64,000 nt of DNA from CALKCV01 sp964609515 (GCA_964609515.1 CAZSTZ010000003.1:42897-106896), one strand, 5' to 3'; counted from the stretch's first letter, positions 23,867 to 32,868 are shown. Translations and numbers: made by a program. Notes: generated from the letters alone by a model not told the origin.

Positions 23867-24853
23867 ATGGGAAATATCATCCAAACGCTTATTCAAGAGC
23901 AGCTAGAAAAAGTGGCCAACTTAGAGGCCGAACTAGCCACTGAACAACAACACCTAACAGAGTTAGAAACTTCTGCCGTTGCTTGGGCAGCAGCAGAAGC
24001 CGCACAACGCAAAATAGAGGAGGGCAATCGGGAATTGGAAGAGGCGATCGCTCAAATGCACCCAGACATTGCAGCAATGTATCGGGGAGACAATAATTCT
24101 GTAAAAAGCGATCGCTCCTCAGAAATAGAAGATGCACACTCTCTCCAAAATGGCAAAAGCGAAGTTGGTTCAACAGATAGTCTGGCAAGTGTTAACCCGG
24201 TAGATGACGAAGACAACTTAAAAGATTGGTTTGAGATAGAAGAAATCGAAGAAATAGAAATTGAAGAGATAGAAGACGAAAACAAGTGGGTCCGGATTAC
24301 CTCTTATGATAAAGCCGAAAATGGACCAACTGGCCATGCTGTGTATTTTCGTTATGCAGATGCAGAAGGAGGCTATAGCGCGATCGCTTTAATTAAAGAA
24401 GAGCGTGCTTCTGACGAGGACGAGAAAGAAGATGACCCCCGGTCTTGGGCAATAGAGGCTTTTTTTGATTCTTTTGATTCCGCACTTATTGAGGCTCAAA
24501 ACTATATGAGCCGAATCTTAGAAGGGGAATTTGATGAGCCTGAAATAGATGAGTCTGGAATAGATGAATCTGAATCTAAGGTAGATGAATCTGAATCTAA
24601 GGTAGATGAATCTGATTATCCTAATGAAGATATCCGACGGGCGATCGCTAAAGTCTTCAAAGGGCAAAAGATTGACCGTGTGGAGAAAAAAGTGCTGCAA
24701 GATGCGGCATATCTTGTGGGAGCATCGACAGAAGGAACTAAAGAAAACGTTGCGGATGCGATCCGCAATTCTGATGCCGTACAAAACGGCGTAGTCATTT
24801 CCGGGAAATTTGTTTTCCCAGGGGAGCTTGAAGCAGAAGCAAAAAAAGCGTAG
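23867..24853 (+). CDS. Acidic coiled-coil protein, zero-frame product of a candidate frameshift gene, 328 aa
   Basis: The N-terminus is a coiled coil (EQLEKVANLEAELATEQQHL). The middle is very acidic, with EIEEIEEIEIEEIED and DESESKV repeats (the latter a 24-bp duplication). Two small folded regions are likely at ~135-215 and ~240-328. It ends ...EAEAKKA at TAG 24851. The last codons, GCA-AAA-AAA-GCG, form an A7 slippery site followed by a long hairpin, and the -1 frame stays open for 394 more codons. So both a 328-aa and a 721-aa product may be made. Function unknown; acidic early proteins of phages often mimic DNA or bind host polymerase. Confidence 0.7.
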   Translation: MGNIIQTLIQEQLEKVANLEAELATEQQHLTELETSAVAWAAAEAAQRKIEEGNRELEEAIAQMHPDIAAMYRGDNNSVKSDRSSEIEDAHSLQNGKSEVGSTDSLASVNPVDDEDNLKDWFEIEEIEEIEIEEIEDENKWVRITSYDKAENGPTGHAVYFRYADAEGGYSAIALIKEERASDEDEKEDDPRSWAIEAFFDSFDSALIEAQNYMSRILEGEFDEPEIDESGIDESESKVDESESKVDESDYPNEDIRRAIAKVFKGQKIDRVEKKVLQDAAYLVGASTEGTKENVADAIRNSDAVQNGVVISGKFVFPGELEAEAKKA

Positions 24854-24909
24854 CCCCCAAAGTTGAGGAAGCAAGTGGCAAGGCTTCCTCAACTTCAATA
24901 AAAGGGGGC
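24821..24909 (+). promoter_or_regulatory. Candidate programmed -1 ribosomal frameshift signal
   Basis: Three elements are in order: a Shine-Dalgarno-like GGGGAG (24821-24826), the heptamer A-AAA-AAA (24841-24847) in the correct phase for -1 slippage, and after a 5-base spacer a nested structure. GCCCCC (24853-24858) pairs with GGGGGC (24904-24909). Inside it AAGTTGAGGAAGC (24860-24872) pairs perfectly with GCTTCCTCAACTT (24883-24895) around a 10-base loop. The zero frame stops at 24851, within the spacer. The arrangement is like that of E. coli dnaX. A homopolymer sequencing error or an ordinary mutation could give the same frame break. Confidence 0.65.
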
Positions 24910-24939
24910 AAGACAATCCCACCGTTCCAAAAAGGAGAG

Positions 24940-26031
24940 TTGGTACAAAACTCCCAGGGGAAAGTAGGGGAGGTGGTAGGCTGTCTAAAAAAGGACGAGG
25001 ATGGCGAATTGGTGTCCGGTTCTTCAGTATCAAAGCTAACCACACTTTCTGGGAACCCGCCAGCAAACTCCGCCAATACAGCTACGGGGATAAGCACAGA
25101 ACCCCTAGAAAATGGGGAGGCTACGATACCCGCCGATATACATAAAGTGTATTGCCCCAAGACTCACCGGGTAGGGGATATTGTCTCCGGTGAACCTTGG
25201 GAAGGAAGGCTATGGGTTGTCTGGCCGGGTAAAGCAGAGCCAGAAGCAGTGTTAAGAACGACCCTGTGGAAAGTGGGCGATCGCTTGTTTGACACGATTG
25301 GAAATCCTTGCAAAATTGTGGGGTTTGCCCCTCCCGATTTTGCCAAAGTAAAATGGGAGGAAAACGACAGAGAAAACTATATTATTTTCTCTAAACTCAG
25401 TTTAGTACGACCACATAAAAAACCAGAGGCAAAACCAGCAGAGCCAAATCCCAATCTCATTGATTTACACAAATTAATAGAGGAAACTCAATCTGTGTTG
25501 GAAAGCGCCGGGTATGAGTGGGAAATAGAAGAACTCTTAACTAAGTTCCCAGAAGTCAAGATAAAAGCGATCGCATCTGGGAACACAGTTGGGGAAGTAC
25601 ATTTTTTCCCGAAAGAAATGTACGAAGAATATTACCCAGACCTAGAAGTATGCTTTGCAGGTGGAATTTGGAAGAATTACTTCTGGGCAATTAGCCCGGA
25701 GTTATATGATTCTGATTGTTTAGTCAGAGAAATAGAAGAAATTGCTATTTCTTCTGTCAATCTGTGGCAAGTTGTAGATTTGCCACTTGACGATATCAAT
25801 TTCCGGCATTATGTCGGTCGTCAGCTAATAATGCAAAATATTTGCCACGATTACAAAATTGACTCAGAAACACTTTCGCTGTTTGTGCCGCACGACAGCA
25901 ATCTTAGTGCGGCACACGCAGTTGTTTCCTCCATTATGAAGAAAGTCAACAACTATCAACGGGATATCCCCGCTAAAGGAAGCGATCGCATTTCCCAGTT
26001 AAAGCTATTCCCGTGGGAAGAGGCTGACTGA
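24940..26031 (+). CDS. Downstream (-1 frame) partner of the acidic protein; hypothetical
   Basis: The frame is open from 24847 and reads SVAPKVEEASGKASSTS and GGKTIPPFQKGELVQ before the TTG at 24940, all protein-like. No ATG or GTG lies in that stretch, and the TTG has its purine run only two bases away. Translation is therefore best explained by frameshifting from the upstream gene. The visible domain at ~65-150 contains VGDIVSGEPWEGRLWVVWPG and VGDRLFDTIGNPCKIVGF, resembling two small SH3/KOW-like barrels. A mixed region ending LKLFPWEEAD completes it. No enzyme motif recognised. The next gene follows in the same frame directly after the TGA. Confidence 0.65.
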   Translation: MVQNSQGKVGEVVGCLKKDEDGELVSGSSVSKLTTLSGNPPANSANTATGISTEPLENGEATIPADIHKVYCPKTHRVGDIVSGEPWEGRLWVVWPGKAEPEAVLRTTLWKVGDRLFDTIGNPCKIVGFAPPDFAKVKWEENDRENYIIFSKLSLVRPHKKPEAKPAEPNPNLIDLHKLIEETQSVLESAGYEWEIEELLTKFPEVKIKAIASGNTVGEVHFFPKEMYEEYYPDLEVCFAGGIWKNYFWAISPELYDSDCLVREIEEIAISSVNLWQVVDLPLDDINFRHYVGRQLIMQNICHDYKIDSETLSLFVPHDSNLSAAHAVVSSIMKKVNNYQRDIPAKGSDRISQLKLFPWEEAD

Positions 26032-26043
26032 AAGGTTATCACT

Positions 26044-26397
26044 ATAAAACAACCTTGGGCGTGGCTCATCGCCCAAGGTATCAAGGACATAGAAAATCGC
26101 TGTTGGCAAACAAACTACCGTGGACAAATTGCAATTCACGTCGGCAAATCCAACAGCGATATTAAAGACCAAATGGTGATAAAATCAATAGAAAGAAATG
26201 GTGTAAGCATTCCTTCTATAGAGGAAATGCGATCGCAGCAAGGACAAATAATTGCCGTAGCTGACCTAACAAAAATAACAGATAACAGCCCCAGTGTGTG
26301 GGCGATCGCTGGTCAGTTCCATTGGCAACTAGAAAACGTCCGTAGCATTTCCCCAATTATAGCCAAAGGTCAATTAGGACTTTGGAATTATCCTTAA
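26044..26397 (+). CDS. ASCH-domain protein without a standard start codon
   Basis: The translated stretch IKQPWAWLIAQGIKDIENR, then YRGQIAIHVGK, is the signature of ASCH domains (PUA-like RNA-binding fold, some cleaving modified nucleosides). The domain begins immediately after the TGA of the previous frame and no ATG, GTG or TTG precedes it; ATG 26173 would cut the domain in half. ATA 26044 has AAAGG eight bases upstream and is given as a provisional start; ATC 26038 or readthrough of the TGA are alternatives. The domain itself looks complete to its end GQLGLWNYP. It sits with methylase-type genes, so a link to nucleic-acid modification is possible. Confidence 0.6.
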   Translation: MKQPWAWLIAQGIKDIENRCWQTNYRGQIAIHVGKSNSDIKDQMVIKSIERNGVSIPSIEEMRSQQGQIIAVADLTKITDNSPSVWAIAGQFHWQLENVRSISPIIAKGQLGLWNYP

Positions 26398-26430
26398 GAG
26401 CGATCGCCCGTGTCCGTGGCGAACAAATAA

Positions 26431-27003
26431 CGGCGATATTCAGATCGCCTCTCCCAACCTTTGAAGTGGCGAAAACCTAGCTTGGTTTTCGTAAATTCCA
26501 TGAGCGATTTATTCCACGCTCGCGTATCTTTGAAATTTATCCAGCAGGTGTTTGAGGTCATCAAAAAATGCCCTCAACATACTTTCCAAATCCTCACGAA
26601 GCGACCGCGAAGGATGCTGGAACTATCCCCGCAATTAACCTGGCATCCGAATATTTGGATGGGGGTGTCGGTAGAGTCACAAAAATACTGCGATCGCATC
26701 GATATTCTCAAACAAATCCCCGCTACCGTCCGGTTTCTTTCTTGCGAACCCCTGTTGGGACCGTTAGATTTAAACTTAGACGGTATTCAGTGGGTTATTG
26801 TTGGAGGCGAGTCGGGAGCGAAACACCGCCCCATGAAAGAGGAATGGGCGTTGGATATTCGAGACCAGTGCCAATTAGCAAAAGTACCCTTTTTCTTTAA
26901 GCAGTGGGGTACTGTAAAACCGAAAAACAGGACATTGGAAAATAAATTTTGGGATGAAATGCCCCGGTCCCGATTCGCAGAACAAAAAGCAGCTAATCAT
27001 TAA
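26431..27003 (+). pseudogene. Phage Gp37/Gp68-like (DUF5131) gene lacking its 5' half
   Basis: The frame after TAA 26428 reads SQPLKWRKPSLVFVNSMSDL then FQILTKRPRRM, IWMGVSVE, FLSCEPLLGPL, VIVGGESGAKHRPM and FFFKQWG, in the order found in the second half of DUF5131 proteins. The usual N-terminal half with WNPxTGCxKxSPGCxxCYA (metal-binding cysteines) is missing; only ~30 bases separate it from the ASCH stop. TTG 26461 or the internal ATG at MSDLF could start a fragment. The gene is most likely a deletion remnant. GTGTCCG-type sequence at 26404-26416 matches part of the 60-bp inverted repeats at 54464 and 63941. Confidence 0.7.
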
Positions 27004-27005
27004 TT

Positions 27006-27928
27006 ATGGAAAAAGTAAAATCGGTAATTGGTAGAATAGGAGGTAAAGCGAGGCTAGCATCGTGGATTACTTCTTACCTCAAAAAGTATGAATGGATGTT
27101 CTACCGCGAACCTTTTGTCGGTAGCGCCGCAGTTTATTTCCAACTCTATAACGAAGGAGTATTTAGGGCGATTGCTTCTCAAGGTATCAACATTCCCAGG
27201 GTAGTTTTGAATGATGCCGACAACCGAATTGTTAACCTGTTCAAAGTATGTCGCGAACGCCCAGACGAACTAGCAAGAGCGATCGATTTGACTTGACTCC
27301 CTATTCTCGCTCCGAACATAAACTAGCTTGCGAAAACAATGCCAAAAATGAACTAGAAAATGAACTAAGAATGGCAAGACAATTTCTGGTTCTTAATCAG
27401 CAAAGTTTCTCTTGCAGGGATGACGGAGGATGGAGCTACTCTTTGCAAACTCAATTATCGCAATCAAGGAAAAATATTGCGGTGTGGAACCGGTTGCCGG
27501 AGAAAATAAGCAAAATCACCGCAGCCCTAAAAGAGTGTTATTTGGAGAGTGACGATGCGATCGCTGTCATTAAAAGGTGGGCAACTCCAAATACCTGTTT
27601 TTACTGCGATCCACCGTATGTTGGGACCGAATATTATTACCGACATAACAGGGGTGGCTCTAAAAAGCAATTAGAAATGCACGAGCAACTTGCCGCAATC
27701 TTAAGCAATATCCCTGCTGCTTGCGTGGCAGTTTCCTATTATCCCCATGAAATGCTAGATGTTTGGTACCCAGAGGAAAAATGGGAACGCCATTATAAAA
27801 ATGTTGTCGTTTCTAGCGGGTATCAAAAAAGAACCAGCAAACCTCGCAAAACCGAACTGCTGCTGGTAAGGAAACAGTCAGACGCGATCGCCCCCAATTT
27901 CACTCAGCTTTCGCTTTTTAAACATTAA
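27006..27928 (+). pseudogene. DNA adenine methyltransferase (Dam/D12 class), frameshifted by a 5-bp duplication
   Basis: The first part (ATG 27006) has GRIGGKARLASWI and EPFVGSAAVYF, the SAM-binding start of D12-class N6-adenine methylases, and ends at TGA 27294. The second part, in another frame to 27928, carries FYCDPPYVG (catalytic DPPY) and ends NFTQLSLFKH. The break is at TTGACTTGAC (27288-27297): removing one TTGAC joins the frames as ELARAIDLTPYSRSEHKLA, as in intact homologues. The enzyme would methylate adenine, presumably to protect phage DNA. As it stands it is disrupted unless a slippage restores it. Confidence 0.85.
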
Positions 27929-27947
27929 AACTAAAGAAGATTAAAAA

Positions 27948-28211
27948 ATGCAAACAGAAATAACCCTACAAAATTACATCGATTTGTTGAAGAAGCTACA
28001 AATTGAAAGTGGCTATGCGCACCAAAAAACTTATGGATGTGTTACTGAATACAAGTATCCAAAATGGAACCCAAGTTACTTTTTCAAGGTCGATTGGACC
28101 TATCGCATCACAGGCAAAGGCAAACCTGTGTTGAGTTACGATGAGACAAAAAGCAAATCACCATTAGAACTAATTGGTGTAAGCTTACAAACAAGTCAGC
28201 AACGCATTTAG
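27948..28211 (+). CDS. Hypothetical protein, 87 aa
   Basis: Starts MQTEITLQNYIDLLKKLQIE twenty bases after the methylase frame and is followed by a strong terminator, so it closes the plus-strand operon. The sequence YKYPKWNPSYFFKVDWTYRI is aromatic-rich. No family recognised. Confidence 0.6.
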   Translation: MQTEITLQNYIDLLKKLQIESGYAHQKTYGCVTEYKYPKWNPSYFFKVDWTYRITGKGKPVLSYDETKSKSPLELIGVSLQTSQQRI

Positions 28212-28225
28212 CATAAACGCAACGG

Positions 28226-28260
28226 AAGATGTAGCAATTTTTTTTGCTACATCTTTTTTT
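28226..28260 (+). terminator. Rho-independent terminator
   Basis: AAGATGTAGCAA (28226-28237), six T in the loop, TTGCTACATCTT (28244-28255), then a T run to 28260. It ends the plus-strand operon and overlaps the 3' end of the convergent 113-aa gene. Confidence 0.9.
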
Positions 28261-28588
28261 CTATCTTTTCAGTAATTTCTCTTACCTGGTTATTGATATT
28301 TTCCAATAAATCATTAGACCGATAACCAGAATTTTTAACAAATCGAGAATCAGTTATAGAATTTTCCTGCAATTCATATAAAGCTTTCAATGTTTCATTA
28401 ATGTCTTCAACATTTTTGTTGAGGTTTTCCAGCATATCCATGATGACAGGCATCTTTGTACTTTCAATTTTATCTACTTTTCGATTTCTATCAGAAGTCT
28501 TCTTTTGAAGCAACCCGGCCAAGAATGCCCCAAGGAATACACCTGCTGCGGTCGCCAGTTGTGCAAAAGTTTCTAAATCTATATCCAT
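28247..28588 (-). CDS. Small membrane-anchored coiled-coil protein, 113 aa
   Basis: One hydrophobic helix (ATAAGVFLGAFLAGLL, residues ~12-28) is followed by a basic stretch and then a coiled coil (MLENLNKNVEDINETLKAL ... NINNQVREITEKIEKK). This topology occurs in holin-accessory, spanin-like and membrane-scaffold phage proteins. It lies directly downstream of the terminase large subunit on the same strand with a 9-base gap. A lysis role is possible but unsupported by a diagnostic motif. Confidence 0.6.
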   Translation of the reverse strand: MDIDLETFAQLATAAGVFLGAFLAGLLQKKTSDRNRKVDKIESTKMPVIMDMLENLNKNVEDINETLKALYELQENSITDSRFVKNSGYRSNDLLENINNQVREITEKIEKKM

Positions 28589-28597
28589 ATTGACTCC

Positions 28598-30544
28598 TTA
28601 ATAATATTTGCTGTTTAAAACACCTTTTAGCAACTGACCGCTGTTATTTAAAGCTTCGTTTAGCCACAAATAAAATGCTGCTTCGGCAAAATGTAAAGCA
28701 ACAAACAAATCGTCATTTTTTTGCTTTCCTCGTTGCCATTTACCATCGCGTTTTTCTCTATTGGTCAAATGTCTGAAAGGCGAGTTTTCCGAATTATTTG
28801 CTCTCCAAACATCCCAAGTTTGCGGCAATCGATAAAGAGGCATTCCGTTCATGTCTCGTAATAAGAAGCCATACAGCACTGCGTCAAAAAATTTAGAACT
28901 ACGCAACCCGAAACAAGGATATTCAATGCCTCCATCTCGAACAATAATTTTTTTAAGAGGCTCTAATTGAGTATCTTTTTGATCCGCCAATTGTAAATTT
29001 TTGACTTGACGGCATAAACCCATAGCAGATTCGCGATCTGGTTCGTTATCGATAAACCCGCCTTGCACCTTAAAGAAAGCGAACGCTTCTACAATCTCGC
29101 TTCTAGATATGTCCCCGCAAAACTTTACCTCTTTAACGGCAGACTCAACCAAATCTGGGATACTTTTATCTCGGGTATTTTTTGGCAAATAATAGGACAC
29201 GACTGCCATCCAGTCACAATTTCTACCGCAATCTATCCCCACAAGGGTAGCGTCAGGGGACCGTTGCGGCACGGGTAAGCCGATGCACTCTTCTATATTA
29301 GCAAAAGTCAAACTAACTCGCAAATTCTCGGAAGGATGGCCCAACATCTGCTGCTGCCAGTCGGTAGAGTCCAAGTATTCTATGCCCGCTCGAATAATTT
29401 TTGCTCCAGTTTGAGAAGAAGAACGCAGCAAAGGAGACAATATTAATGCTATTTTGTGTCTTTTTGATTTTAAAATATCTAGTTTATTTAACTCCTGCTG
29501 GTATTGTTTCAATGTAATCCCTGTATTGCAACACTGAAACCATGCAGACTCTCTAATGTTTGCAGTCAATTCACCACCACAATGACTGCAACTAATAACT
29601 GCACTATCTATTGGTTTATTAGCATCTTTATAAAACCACTCCACAGGTCTTCCAGATTCAGACAAATATCCATAAGTCTCTCTACCAAAACTATCTCTTC
29701 TTAAAGTCGGTTTAAGCAAACAACCTTTAGGGTCTAAAGGTTTAATTGTTCCACAATGGGGACATTTATAATGGGGATAAAACACGCGATCGCATGACTT
29801 AATTTCATGTTCAATTCCCGCGCCCGCCCCAGGAGTTCCCAAATCTCTAATTGGTTCCGTTGGAATGCAACTGGCATCTAGCCTACGAGCTAACGGGTCC
29901 GCCGTTCCGGGAGCCCATTGCGATCGCTCTTCACGAACCATAAAATTTACCTGCTGCGAAACTGATGCCGAACCTGCCGCTGCCAGTCCTTCGCGAGACC
30001 TTGTTTGCTTGTTAGTAGAAGCGTAACTAAAAAATGCGCTTGCCCCATTAACTTGATACCGTGATATATTTTGAGAATCGCTTGCTTTTTTAAGATTAAT
30101 ACCTGTTTCTTGTCTGTAATTTTCAAGCCATTTTGCTATTACTGGGTTAAACTGTTCGGGAACGTTTAAATCTCTTTTTCCCTTACTGTCATACCACCAA
30201 CCAATATTAAAATTTCCCCTGATTATCATCCACGCAAAAAGCAAAGTATGACTTAACGTTTTCCCAATTTGGGCGGGGCCGCTCGTGCAAACATGAGCGA
30301 TACGCATATCCGCGATCGCTCCTAATAGCTCTTCATACCAAGGGGCTATATTAACGGGCTTTTCTTTCTCATTGCAACCATATTTTTTAACATCTTCAAC
30401 AAACAAACGAGAAGCACTACCATCTAACAATTTTTTAATAAATTCCTCCTCGTTGCCAGCTTCTTTTTTCTTAGGAGTAATAGCATCTAAATTTTGGTTC
30501 CGTAGTTGCCGTAAAGATTTATTGTTTTTAAGTTTGGTTTTCAT
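28598..30544 (-). CDS. terL: Terminase large subunit (GpA-like)
   Basis: 648 residues with the packaging ATPase P-loop SGPAQIGKT (residues 88-96), a region FMVREERSQW that may be the Walker B end, two zinc-knuckle pairs CPHCG (261) and CSHCGG (319), and a nuclease-type segment VGIDCGRNCDW (435-445) whose first Asp fits the RNase H-like fold. Length and zinc insert match GpA-like terminases. It pumps DNA into the prohead and cuts the concatemer. Its 5' end overlaps the small-subunit-like gene by 17 bases. Confidence 0.85.
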   Translation of the reverse strand: MKTKLKNNKSLRQLRNQNLDAITPKKKEAGNEEEFIKKLLDGSASRLFVEDVKKYGCNEKEKPVNIAPWYEELLGAIADMRIAHVCTSGPAQIGKTLSHTLLFAWMIIRGNFNIGWWYDSKGKRDLNVPEQFNPVIAKWLENYRQETGINLKKASDSQNISRYQVNGASAFFSYASTNKQTRSREGLAAAGSASVSQQVNFMVREERSQWAPGTADPLARRLDASCIPTEPIRDLGTPGAGAGIEHEIKSCDRVFYPHYKCPHCGTIKPLDPKGCLLKPTLRRDSFGRETYGYLSESGRPVEWFYKDANKPIDSAVISCSHCGGELTANIRESAWFQCCNTGITLKQYQQELNKLDILKSKRHKIALILSPLLRSSSQTGAKIIRAGIEYLDSTDWQQQMLGHPSENLRVSLTFANIEECIGLPVPQRSPDATLVGIDCGRNCDWMAVVSYYLPKNTRDKSIPDLVESAVKEVKFCGDISRSEIVEAFAFFKVQGGFIDNEPDRESAMGLCRQVKNLQLADQKDTQLEPLKKIIVRDGGIEYPCFGLRSSKFFDAVLYGFLLRDMNGMPLYRLPQTWDVWRANNSENSPFRHLTNREKRDGKWQRGKQKNDDLFVALHFAEAAFYLWLNEALNNSGQLLKGVLNSKYY

Positions 30545-30986
30545 TAGTATTAAAGTGACTCAAAATTTCAGATAAACCAAGCATGGCATCTTCCAATTCT
30601 AAAATAGTTTCAAGAGTCTTATCTCCTGACTCCTGCGCGTTACATAAACTTCTCGTTCGTTCTAGCGCTTCCAACGCGCTTATTTCCCCGCTATTAACTT
30701 TTTCTGTTAGTTCCATAGACGCTGAGGCGACAATATCTGTTATATTGGTTGTGGCGACCATTTTAAAATTAAGAATTTTCCCAAATTGAAAAAAGCGAGT
30801 TTCAAGAATAGTTTGCAACCTTTTTGTCTGCAAAACTTCATCCCATCGAGGTCTTGCCATCCATCGCTGGATTTCCTCCACGGAAACCCCATACTCTGCT
30901 GCTAATTTATGAACGGTCCAAACTTCCGGGTCTAGCGCCTGAAGTGCTGCCGCTTCAACAATATTGTCTTCGTTTTTATCTAACAT
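30528..30986 (-). CDS. terS: Probable terminase small subunit, 152 aa
   Basis: The N-terminal part contains a helix-turn-helix (WTVHKLAAEYGVSVEEIQRW) and the rest is helical, as in small terminase subunits that bind the packaging site. It overlaps the large subunit gene. Its ATG (30984-30986) shares the tetranucleotide CATG with the ATG of the divergent 30985 gene, so its promoter must lie inside that neighbour. Family name inferred from context plus the helix-turn-helix. Confidence 0.65.
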   Translation of the reverse strand: MLDKNEDNIVEAAALQALDPEVWTVHKLAAEYGVSVEEIQRWMARPRWDEVLQTKRLQTILETRFFQFGKILNFKMVATTNITDIVASASMELTEKVNSGEISALEALERTRSLCNAQESGDKTLETILELEDAMLGLSEILSHFNTNENQT

Positions 30987-31845
30987 GAGTAATAAAGAAA
31001 AAGAATTTGAACTTAAATTTTTACCAACAAAAGCGTGCTTAGAATCAAGGTTAAGCCAAGAATTTTCTACTGATTCTGATTATGTATTTGCATTTTTTAC
31101 AGAAGAAACTGAAGATATTCATTATCATAAGATATGGCTAGATAGCGATCGCTATTTCTGGGTAAATACATCTCAAGATTTTATAAACTTAAGAACTGGG
31201 AACAGCATTTCTGCTCAACTAGATTTCATAGGCTTTCCAGAGCCACAGAATAATACTAATTCACCTGAAAATCCTGCTTCTACAATTTCTGACCACATAA
31301 TTTTTGAACTTAGTAGCGATAAATTTAGAGCTACCCCTAACGATGCCAATGGCATTCTATTATCTGCCGGTACTGATGTCATGTATGCAGGAGAAATGCA
31401 CCCAGAAATAGTAGAAATGTGGCCGACAATAGATTCTTTCACCCAAGTAGAACACCTTGCATGGGAATCTATTTATTTGGGTGCGCTTGCGAGCAACCCT
31501 CAGTTAACAGAAGCGATCGCCTCTGGAACTGACGACACTGGCTTTCTCAATCTTAGCAATTCTGACACATGGTTTTTGACTAATTCAGAAGTGGATTTAC
31601 TAGACATAACAACCAACATAGACTTTGACTCTAGAAGTTCAACTTCTTTTAGTGATATTATTTTGGAAAAACCGCAATCTGGTCCTTCCGTTTTGGGAGG
31701 ATTATTTTTAAGCAATGGAACCTCGCCTGACAATTTAATTCTTTATGCTTCGCCATTTTATAAAGATCGTAAAACAGAAAATGTTACGTTAGAAAGCGTT
31801 TTGGCAGTTTCCGCAGATTTTTTTACCGACATTATTATTCTGTAG
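30985..31845 (+). CDS. Hypothetical virion-type protein, 286 aa
   Basis: ATG 30985 (MSNKEKEFELKFLPTKA) is used; an in-frame TTG at 30964 would add seven residues. Neither has a clear ribosome binding site. The protein is acidic and rich in Ser, Thr and Asp (NTNSPENPASTISDHIIFEL), beta-like, with no motif recognised. It is divergent from the terminase and its end overlaps the next minus-strand gene by 11 bases, which is unusual for a structural gene. Confidence 0.65.
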   Translation: MSNKEKEFELKFLPTKACLESRLSQEFSTDSDYVFAFFTEETEDIHYHKIWLDSDRYFWVNTSQDFINLRTGNSISAQLDFIGFPEPQNNTNSPENPASTISDHIIFELSSDKFRATPNDANGILLSAGTDVMYAGEMHPEIVEMWPTIDSFTQVEHLAWESIYLGALASNPQLTEAIASGTDDTGFLNLSNSDTWFLTNSEVDLLDITTNIDFDSRSSTSFSDIILEKPQSGPSVLGGLFLSNGTSPDNLILYASPFYKDRKTENVTLESVLAVSADFFTDIIIL

Positions 31846-32866
31846 GCAATACAGAATAACTCCATATTTTAGCTGTATTGGGTATGGCAAAAACTAAAGA
31901 TTTTGTTTCTTTAACCAAGCTCAAAGCTAAATCGTAATATGATTTAATAGCAAAATCAGTTTTATTTTTGTAAATAGTAAAATCATTTTTGTTTATTGTT
32001 GCAAACTGCTTTTTCTCAGGCAAAAAAGTTACGCCATGCGGCATCAATAATGTTGTCGGAACGTCAGACACTCTTGCCGTTAAATCTGCTCGAATATTGA
32101 ACAAAAACAAGTCATCTCCTGGTTTAAATATTCGCTGAGTTTCTCTATCCACAAAATAGGTAAAATCTCCATAATCTATTAATTGCGAACTTCCATTTTG
32201 CTCTTCTACAAAAAAGAAAAAACTAACTAAATCAAAAGTTTTAGTTTCTGGGTCTTCTTTATCATCAGGTGAGTCATCATGCCTTGGTTCCCTTGGTCTT
32301 GGTTCTGGGCTAGGATTTCCTCGAATTTCAAGGAACTCCCTCGGCCCCGGTCCTAAAACCCAACTGCAAGAATAACGTCCGTCACTGACATAGGTTTGCC
32401 CATATTCTCTACCATGAGAAAAACTTAAGTCAGATGTAGCGATCGCTGGTCCAGTTAATTTGAAACTGGGAACAGGAGTGTTCTCAACACTTCCTCCAAG
32501 GAAATTATCTCCGTAATTATTGGTGGTTAAAAACGGTCCAAATTTACCATATTCCCACTCAGGAGGGTATCGAACTTGCGTGCTGGCAACCGGCCCGTTA
32601 TAAAATAAACCAGCATAGTAACTAGGTCGATAAATTACTGTTGGCTTCGAGTTTATATATTGGCTTGAGTCGGTCGAATCCATCAAAAATAATTGGTCGT
32701 TAAAACCAGAATAAAATACCGCTTGTTTTGCCGAACTAGCGCCTAAAACACTGTTATTAACTTGCCATCCAGCAGGATTGTTTATCTCCCAATAAGTTGA
32801 AAGTCTAATTCTCTTGCAATTAGACTGCAACTCCTCACCTCTGCCCAGCCTACTTTGAATGCTCAT
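31835..32866 (-). CDS. Hypothetical virion protein, 343 aa
   Basis: Aromatic- and Gly/Asn-rich beta-type sequence (YYAGLFYNGPVASTQVRYPP, LFLFNIRADLTARV) with a proline/charged linker at ~185-205 (EPRPREPRHDDSPDDKED). It follows the 495-aa gene by two bases, suggesting they work together, perhaps as a spike or whisker. No family recognised. Confidence 0.6.
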   Translation of the reverse strand: MSIQSRLGRGEELQSNCKRIRLSTYWEINNPAGWQVNNSVLGASSAKQAVFYSGFNDQLFLMDSTDSSQYINSKPTVIYRPSYYAGLFYNGPVASTQVRYPPEWEYGKFGPFLTTNNYGDNFLGGSVENTPVPSFKLTGPAIATSDLSFSHGREYGQTYVSDGRYSCSWVLGPGPREFLEIRGNPSPEPRPREPRHDDSPDDKEDPETKTFDLVSFFFFVEEQNGSSQLIDYGDFTYFVDRETQRIFKPGDDLFLFNIRADLTARVSDVPTTLLMPHGVTFLPEKKQFATINKNDFTIYKNKTDFAIKSYYDLALSLVKETKSLVFAIPNTAKIWSYSVLPTE

Positions 32867-32868
32867 AA

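Noticed and set aside
24841..24909. Hairpin after the 328-aa gene as a Rho-independent terminator
   Set aside because: No T run follows either stem and the -1 frame runs straight through it.
24518..25066. 182-codon minus-strand frame opposite the frameshift region
   Set aside because: Its translation is Leu/Phe/Arg-rich shadow of the acidic repeats (repeated FIYLRFR); no start signal.
26568..26900. 110-codon plus-strand frame within the DUF5131 remnant
   Set aside because: Overlaps the frame with clear family motifs and its own translation has none.
28247..28588. Calling the small membrane coiled-coil protein a holin or spanin
   Set aside because: Topology is compatible but there is no endolysin beside it and no diagnostic motif; left as hypothetical.
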